From Papilionanthe hookeriana x Papilionanthe teres (lineage: Eukaryota; Streptophyta; Magnoliopsida; Asparagales; Orchidaceae), in the NCBI GenBank assembly GCA_022702705.1, contig CM040430.1, positions 77,503,239 through 77,567,238 of the forward strand: DNA of 64,000 nt, in the 5' to 3' direction. Shown in pieces: positions 57,522-64,000 of the stretch. The position numbers were made by a program, and so were the translations under genes. The notes below the pieces were generated by a model that saw nothing but the letters and a program-made list of their open reading frames with translations, ran no database searches and was not told the origin of the DNA. Numbering within the stretch: the stretch's first letter is position 1; every line of letters begins with the position of its first letter.

Positions 57522-59071
57522 AATGACAAATCAAAATAATTAAAATGCTGAAATCGATCAAGAATTTAGACCTTTATAAGATTATGCTAACATACAGTAG
57601 ATGAATTTCATGGTAGTATTCAAAATCTTACTGTAGTGACTAATTCATTTGAACTTAAACCTGCTATTATTCAAATGGTATCTAATAATCAGTTTGGGGA
57701 GCACCAACTGAAGATCCAAATTTACATCTTGTCAATTTTCTAGAATTGTGCGCTACATTTAAATATGATGGTGTTTCGGTTGATGTTATTAGACTTAGAC
57801 TTTTTCCTTTCTCATTAAGGGATAAAACTAAGATATGGTTACATTCCTTAGCACCTTGATCTATCAAAACTTAGGGAGATTTATTAGCACCTTAAGCTTA
57901 GAAATGATATTACATTTTTTTTTTCAGTTTGAAGGGGAATCTATTTATGAAGCATGGGAATGTTTTAAAGATCTCTTAAGAAAGTGTCCACATCATTCAA
58001 TACCAGATTGATTAATAATTCAAACTTTTTATAATGGATTAGTTAGATCTCTTAGATCTATCATCGATGCTGCTGCTGGTGCTTCATTGATGTCTAAACA
58101 GTTTAATGATGCTTATGCTTTAATTGAAGAAATGACTACAAATAATTTTCAAGGGCTTTCTAAGAGGATAATCTTAAAAAGGTAGCCAATATTCATGAAT
58201 CTGATGCTTTTATAATGCTAGCAAATAAAGTTGTTATAATTTCAAGGAAGATAGACCAATTTGAAATGAATTTTTCTCAACTAATTTCAATGATTGAAGA
58301 AAATTCATTAGGCCAAATGATAGATTCTCAAACATCATTAGGAACTTTGAATGCCATAAACAAGCCTAAAAACTCATATTCCGATTATTATAACCTAGGT
58401 TGGAAAAACCATCCAAACTTTAACTGGAACAACAATAATCAGGGTGCTAGTAATCAACACTGGGGGAAAAAATCAAGTAAACCCATAGGGGAATTGTAAA
58501 AAGTAAGGGAATAATGATTATAGACCTAATTATCCTCCAGGTTTTAACAATGCTTCACAATTTAAGGAGAAGAAGTTGTTTATAAAAGAATTGGTGTTAC
58601 AATTTAAGGAGAAAAAGTTTTTTATAAAAGAAGTTGTCTACAAATGGGAAAATAATTGCAAAGTCAAGGAGCTACAATTAGAAATATTGAGAATCAATTG
58701 GAACAAATAGCCGATTCATTAAGTAGTAGATCCCAAGGAACACATCCGAGTAATAAATAGATAAATCCAGGAGACAATAATAAAGAGCAAGTAAAAGTTG
58801 CTCAACTGAGAAGTGGAAGAGAGTTGAAAGGTAGAGTTCAAAAAGAGATTGAAGTAGAGGAAGAAAAGATTAAAGAACCAAAAGAGGATGCTCAGAAAGG
58901 TTTGGAGAGACATATTTCTTCCACCTAAAATTGATTAGAAAAGCCACCACCACCATTTCCTCAGAGACTTTGACAATAAAAGTTGGATAAGAAATTTTCA
59001 AAATTCTTGAAAATTTTTAAGAAACTTACTATTAATATTCCATTTGATGGAGCCTTAGAACAAATGCTAAG
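57522..59071 (+). pseudogene. Athila gag (element E), interrupted
   Basis: ATG at 57522 (MTNQNN). Downstream are Gag blocks in shifting frames: PTEDPNLHLVNFLELCATFK, DGVSVDVIRLRLFPFSLRDK, FEGESIYEAWECFKDLL, IQTFYNGLVRSLRSIIDAAA, DAYALIEEMTTNNFQ, then the Asn-rich tail 58215-58499 (SYSDYYNLGWKNHPNFNWNN). Many stops make it a relic. At 58560-58640 the segment AATTTAAGGAGAAGAAGTT is duplicated in tandem with changes. Gag ends at a nested insertion: the reading breaks after ...ALEQM at about 59066 and resumes at 60949 with the next residues of the family sequence. Confidence 0.87.
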
Positions 59072-59337
59072 TGATGCGATGCGACTTTATATATGCTTTA
59101 AAATACAAGAATTTGATACCACATTTTAGAATATTTAATTTCCAGCTAATGGCTTCAAAAACTTGATGTGCGAGGTTTACTTTTATTATTTTATATTTAG
59201 ATTTTATTTGCAAGTATACGTATCGTTCAAGTAATACAGGGCTCTAGTGGAGTCCTGGTTATTGATCCCACAGGGATAGTGAAATAAAAAATAAAATATT
59301 TTGAAATTTTCTTATGTAAATTATATTTACTCTCTCT

Positions 59338-59343
59338 TTATAT

Positions 59344-59409
<66 letters not shown>
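59338..59409. repeat. (TA)n microsatellite in the nested Athila LTR
   Basis: About 70 bp of TA alternation with a single AA interruption near the left end. Confidence 0.95.
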
Positions 59410-59411
<2 letters not shown>

Positions 59412-60480
59412 AATTTAATTAACTTATAATTTTAACTAAAAGAAAGTAAGCAACAAGCAAGAAAATAAAGTAAGCAGTAATTAAAATTCTATGCAAGTAT
59501 AAAAACGACTTTCTCCTTTTTCAACTAATCCAAGAATTATAGATTAATTATCTTTTCTAGGGAATTAAGATTATGGTATTGTGCCAAATAGAAGTTTTTC
59601 TATGCTTTACCCTTTGGTCCAGGTGCAAAGAACATTGACTAATCTATAGTTAGGCTCAAGATGTTTTATTAGTAGAATGGGTTAATCTAGGCTCACACTA
59701 CTAGACGTCTAAGGGTGGCTATGGTCGGCCCTACCAGTGACCTGTTACCTTTCTATAAACCAAATTATTAGAATTTAGTCTGTCACTCTAAAAACTAATG
59801 AATTCTACACCCAAAAAATATTATCTTCCTATTTATTTGCACTTCACCTTAAACAATCCTGCGATTACCTAAGGATTCATGTGATATCTACTAGTTAAGA
59901 ATTTATCTCCGGATAGGTCTCAAAATTCTTCAACAAGTTTTAACAAATTAAATGACCAATTTAAAAAGTAAACTAAGATCAGGTATTAATATCATCACAA
60001 TATTTTAAAATATTTTATATTTAATTCTCCTACGAAATTTAATTAATTTATAATCTTTTCATAGCTGAAAGGAGAAAGATAACTAACTACTCAGAACTCA
60101 TAAAAATAACATAACAAACCTTATTTATAAAACTTTGAACCAAAGTACAAATACTTATCTGAAGTGTTACTTCAAGAGCTCCGTTGACTTCTACTGACTC
60201 CAAAGCAATGATGAAGACTCCAATAGTAATAAACACTTAAAATAAACTCACTAGATACAAAATAAAGTGGCACCCTAAGTATGCAAGGGACTAAATAAAA
60301 TTAGAGATGAGAGAGAATATGCTATAATGGGTATGTGTACTAAGAGGGGGGGGTTTTGGTGCGATTTTCTCTATAGAATGGGCTCCTATTTATAGAGCTC
60401 TGAATTTGGCCAGGGGTTGCTTAAGGCACCTCTTCAAAATTCATCCAAATTTAACGTATCTTCTAGAAGGTAACCGTCTC

Positions 60481-60766
60481 TCCTAGGCGCCGGGATCTGG
60501 CGCCTAGGCGCCGGACTCCGTGACCAGGTCTTTCTCACCTCTTCACTTTGGGTCGCACCTCTTCGCGATCCAGACCGTTTCCTTGTGTCCAAATACATTG
60601 TATCACATGTCCTATATATTAGGAGTAACTTCTAGTCTTCTAGAAGCTCCAATAACCGTTTAACACCGTCAAAATAACTGCCCAAAGTCATAAAAATAAC
60701 TTAACAGCGTCTGTATCGAACTGGCGCTTAGGCGCCGGACTCTGGCGCCTAGGCGCCGGACCAATA
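60481..60766 (-). repeat. Paired GGCGCC palindromic clusters in Athila LTR
   Basis: Two near-identical GC-rich clusters of about 40 bp, at 60481-60520 and 60722-60762. Each reads GGCGCC two to three times, with the phrase TCTGGCGCCTAGGCGCCGGA in common. They stand out in an AT-rich LTR. Weaker equivalents exist in every Athila LTR of the window. Confidence 0.85.
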
Positions 60767-60948
60767 ATTCCAAAATTTGTTCCATAAGCTCCATTTTTGC
60801 TCCTTTTTCCTTCTTTTTCTTTCTTGAACTCTTTTTAATAATCTACATCCAAAAACATGAAAATACCTATCATTAAAGCATAATATCCTTAAGAATTGAA
60901 TCATAAATAAGGCATAAAAATGTGTATTTTTTTAAGTAGATCACCAAG

Positions 60949-61455
60949 CTATGTGAAGTTTATGAAGGATATTCTCAATAGAAAAATGAAATTTGAAGAT
61001 AACAAGACTGTTGCACTTAGTGAAACATGCAATTCAATAATTTAGAATAAACTTCCTGAAAAGCTTAAAGATCATGGTAGCTTCACAAATCCATGTGCGA
61101 TTGTAGAAAGATTTTATGGGAAAGTTTTATGTGATTTAGGTGCAAACATTAACCTTATGCCATTATCAATATTTAAAAGACTGGGATTAGGAAAAATAAC
61201 CCCTACTACAGTAACTTTATAGTTAGCAGATCATTCGATAACATATCCTAAAGGAGTTATATAAGATGTTATAGTAAAAGTGGATCAATTTATCTTTCCT
61301 GTTCATTTCATCGTGCTTGATATGGAGGAAGATAAAGAGATACATATTATTTTGGGGAGACCTTTCCTAGCTATAGGAAGAGCAATGATAGATGTACATA
61401 AAGGGGAATTAACTATGCATGTGAATGATCAAACTGTGACATTTAATATTTAAAA
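60949..61455 (+). pseudogene. Athila aspartic protease (element E)
   Basis: The reading resumes after the nested insertion with YVKFMKDILNRKMKFEDN. The active-site block VLCDLGANINLMPLSIFKRL has its Asp at 61133-61135. SITYPKGV-, then FIVLDMEEDKEIHIILGRPF and AIGRAMIDVHKGELTMHVND follow. Stops occur (for example in L*LAD and GVI*D). The domain is of normal length, and the linker to RT is kept, unlike in D2. Confidence 0.87.
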
Positions 61456-62760
61456 ATCAATGAAATATCCTACAAATGATAAAAATGATGAATGTTTAAG
61501 GATGGATGTAATGAGATATTTGAGTGAATTCCATTTCAAAGTAACATATGAAGAGAAATCTGAAAGTAAACATTGGGAACACGAGCAAGAAGAGGAAACA
61601 CAATAATCATATGATTTTGTTCAGGAAGAATTAAATTATGTTCAAGAAAGTTTTAAAGTTTTGAACATGAGAAATAAAGATAAATCTTTTAGTCAATCAA
61701 TTGAAAAACCTCCTGAACTTGAATTAAATTTACTTCCTGAACATTTAAAATATGTCTTTTTAGGTGATTCCTCAACTATGCCAGTTATAATTTTCTCAAA
61801 ATTAGATATAGAAGAAGAAGAGAGTTTGCTTGAAACTCTAAAGAAATATAAGAATGCTCTTGCATGGACCATTGCTGATATTAAAGGAATCTGTCCTTCA
61901 ATCTGTAAGCATAAAATTCTTATTAAAGAAAACTATAAACCTAGGGCTGATCCTTAAAGGAGATTAAATCCTATTATGAAAGAAGTTGTCAAGAAAGAAA
62001 TTTTAGAGTAGTTAGATGCTGGAATTATCTACCTTACTTCAGATAGTGCATGGGTTATTCCTATTCACTGTATTCCTAAGAAAGGAGCAGTGACTGTAAC
62101 TTTTAATGAGAAGAATGAATTTATACCAACAAGATAAGTTACAAAATGATGAATATGCATTGATTATAGAAAATTAAATCTTGCCACGAGGAAAGATCAT
62201 TTTCCACTACCCTTTCTTGATCAAATGTTGGATAGACTAGCTGGGCATAAATATTTTTATTTTTTGGATGGATATAATGGTTATCACTAAATAGAAATTA
62301 CTCCTGAGGATCAAGAGAAAACAATATTTACTGATCCTTATGGTATATTTGCTTTTAGAAGAATACCATTTAGTTTATGTAATGCCCCTGCTACATTTTA
62401 AAGATGTATGATAGAAATTTTATGTGATTTAACTGAAAAAGGAATTGAAGTGTTTATGGATGATTTTTAGTGTTTGGAACTTCATTTATATCATGCTTAG
62501 AACACTTATCAAGAGTTCTTAAATGCTGTGAAGAAATAAATCTAGTCCTTAATTGGGAAAAATGCTAATTTATGGTAGCAGGAGGAATCGTTTTAGGACA
62601 TCAAATTTTAGTAAAAGGTATGGAAGTAGACCCTATAAAAATTCAAGTGGTCTCTAATTTACCTTGCCTAACAAATGTAAGTGAAATTAGGAGTTTTTAG
62701 AACTTGCTGGATTCTACAGGTGTTATATTAAAAATTTTTTAAAAATTGCTAAGCCTCTAT
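61456..62760 (+). pseudogene. Athila linker and reverse transcriptase (element E)
   Basis: The linker to about 61660 is followed by an open stretch at 61661-61957 with ELELNLLPEHLKYVFLGDSS and NALAWTIADIKGICPSICKH. RT blocks follow: LDAGIIY, IPKKGAVTVTFNEKNEFIPT, CIDYRKLNLATRKDHFPLPF, DQMLDRLAGHKYFYFLDGYN, PEDQEKTIFTDPYGIFAFRR and FSLCNAPATF. The catalytic box FMDDF is intact (62453-62467) but is followed directly by TAG (62468-62470). Next are NLVLNWEKC and FMVAGGIVLGHQI. More stops follow in the thumb. It is a relic, less damaged at the active site than the D2 copy. Confidence 0.92.
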
Positions 62761-63461
62761 GCAGTTATTGGAAAAAGATATCATTTTTAATTTTAATGAA
62801 GACTGCCTAAAAGATTTTGAGTCGTTAAAAGAAAAATTAATCATTGCACTTGTTATTGTTTCACCAAATTGGGAAAAACCTTTTGAGTTAATGTGTGATG
62901 CAAGTGATTATGCTATTGGAGATGTTTCAGGATAAAAACATGATAAATTTTTCAAAGTAATCTACTATGCTAGTAGAACTCTTAATGAAACTCAAATTAA
63001 TTGTACCATAACTGAGAAAGAGTTATTAGCTATAGTATATGCCTTTGATAAATTCAGATCATATCTATTTGGAACTAAATCTGTGGTGCATACTGACCAT
63101 TCTGCTATTAAATATTTAATGAAAAAGATAGATACGAAACCAAGACTGATAAGATGGATTCTTCTTTTACAAGAATTTAACTTTGAGATAGTAGAAAGGA
63201 AGGGTGCTGATAATCAAATTGCAGATCATCTGTCCATGCTTGAAAATGAAAAATCTCTCTTCTGATGGTGAAATTAATGAACACTTTTCTAATGAAAAAT
63301 TGTTCACTCTTAATGAGTGGCATGTTCCATGGTATGTCAACATTGTAAACTTTATTGTTAGTGACATATTACCCTATGGTTTGACATACCAACAAAGGAA
63401 GAAATTTTTATCTAAAGCAGAAGAAGAAGAAAGTTTTCTTAAAAGTGATTTTGATCACTAG
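62761..63461 (+). pseudogene. Athila RNase H and connection to integrase (element E)
   Basis: Blocks are SPNWEKPFELMCDASDYAIG, TEKELLAIVYAFDKFRSYLF and VVHTDHSAIKYLMKKIDTKP, which keeps T-D-H. RLIRWILLLQEFNFEIVERK and DNQIADHLS follow. After a frameshift near 63250 the frame 63204-63461 gives NEWHVPWYVNIVNFIVSDIL and ...RKKFLSKAEEEE, the linker before integrase. At about 63462 the Athila sequence stops and LINE sequence begins, so integrase is displaced beyond the window or lost. Confidence 0.88.
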
Positions 63462-64000
63462 ATTTCTGAGTTAATAGGTTATCCTATTGTAGGGCTTCCC
63501 CTCAAATAACTAGGAGTAGATCTTTTGAGGGGAGGAAGGAAGCAAACATAAATAAGTGTTGTGGTGGAAAAATCAAAAAACGTATCATTACTTGGAAAAA
63601 TTATTTCTTATCTTATGGTGAAAGAATTACCTTACTTAAGAGTGTGGTAAGTAGTATTCCACTTTATGCTTTGCAAGTTTTAAAGCTCAAAGCAAGTACC
63701 CAATTATTGCTAGAGAGATGTTTTAACAAATTTCTGTGGGCTAGTGGGAAATCAAAGAAAGTTTGGGTGGGTTGGGAATGATTACACCAAAATTATCATG
63801 CAGCTGCTCTTGGGTTTAAGGAGCTTCATTATATAACTGAGGTTAACAACATTAAACAGTGGTTCAAATTCAGGAAGAGGGAGTCACTATGAGCTCAATT
63901 TATGAATGAGAAATACAGTAATTTATCTCATCCTTCCATTTTCAATTGAAAGGTTAGGGACTCAAAAATCTGGAAAGCTATGTTAAAGGAAAGGTAATGT
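63462..64000 (+). mobile_element. LINE (L1-like) fragment, RT C-terminal and zf-RVT region
   Basis: One frame (in phase with 63551) reads KIKKRIITWKNYFLSYGERI, TLLKSVVSSIPLYALQVLKL, LLERCFNKFLWASGKSKKVW, ALGFKELHYITEVNNIKQWF and QFMNEKYSNLSHPSIFN. The WK..LLS(F/Y)G-RITLIKSVL-SIP-Y block and the following FLWG...W are diagnostic of the region after RT in plant L1-type LINEs and related zf-RVT proteins. Stops at about 63779, 63888 and 63946 show decay. It continues past the right edge. Confidence 0.8.

Larger units (their letters stand above)
59072..60943 (-). mobile_element. Nested, internally deleted Athila copy in element E
   Basis: Flanked by CTAAG (59067-59071) and CCAAG (60944-60948), a 5-bp target duplication with one change. 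It contains one full LTR at 59164-60943 (sense start TGATCTACTTAAAAAAATAC, sense end CGCACATCA; 1780 bp). Left of that, 59141-59160 is a decayed tRNA-Asp primer site: CCAGCTAATGGCTTCA on + against the expected CCGGCAACGGCGCCA. The far left end TGATGCGATGCG looks like the last few dozen bases of a second LTR. So the copy is LTR, primer remnant, then a sliver of the 3' LTR, with the internal region deleted. It interrupts gag/pro of E. Confidence 0.75.

Overview
The window looks like nuclear DNA of a flowering plant. It is AT-rich, it carries the plant retrotransposon lineages Tat/Ogre, Athila, Ty1/copia and RTE-type LINE, and it contains one intact host gene, a plant cytosolic ribosomal protein L26 (uL24). 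The species cannot be told from the sequence. Almost everything except the L26 gene is transposable-element DNA, mostly decayed and inserted element within element.

Left part, 1-30931, is a nest of four LTR retrotransposons. The outermost is an Athila element on the + strand (D2): gag end, protease, RT/RNase H, integrase, two env-like modules, polypurine tract, and a 3' LTR ending at 30931. A second Athila on the - strand (D1) sits in its gag: LTR 19180-20822, tRNA-Asp primer site, gag 18018-18941. A Tat/Ogre-type element on the + strand (B) sits in D1's gag: a tandem array at 11506-12016 and a 5'-truncated 6.0-kb LTR ending at 18017. A Tat/Ogre-type element on the - strand (A) sits in B: a 7.26-kb LTR at 3891-11148, tRNA-Arg primer site, ORF1, and gag running off the left edge.

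Middle, 30932-42152, is AT-rich and gene-poor. It holds a decayed RTE LINE (34.1-36.5 kb, - strand), a copia-like LTR pair (36766-37236 and 38650-39407) enclosing an unrecognised antisense open frame and a Tourist-like MITE with TAA target duplications, and microsatellites. RPL26 (42153-42608, - strand) follows with a compact promoter carrying TGGGCC/TGGGCT (site II) and TATA motifs.

Right part, 42.7-64 kb, starts with a decayed element (F) whose protein resembles the plant 'putative gypsy-type transposon' domain family. F is split by a 6.83-kb solo LTR of the Tat/Ogre family with a GTAGG target duplication. F is followed by an Athila LTR (- strand, 54136-55458), which is interrupted by Athila element E (+ strand, LTR 55459-57251, gag, PR, RT, RNase H). 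E is itself interrupted by a small deleted Athila copy (59072-60943, target duplication CTAAG/CCAAG) and by an L1-like LINE fragment at the right edge.

The most unusual structure is the array at 11506-12016: about 16 units of 29-38 bp, each with two 5-nt arms around a constant 10-nt loop. The arm sequence differs from unit to unit, but the two arms stay complementary in 11 units. All five arm positions show paired changes. Related paired changes occur in stems at the 3' end of the three giant LTRs.
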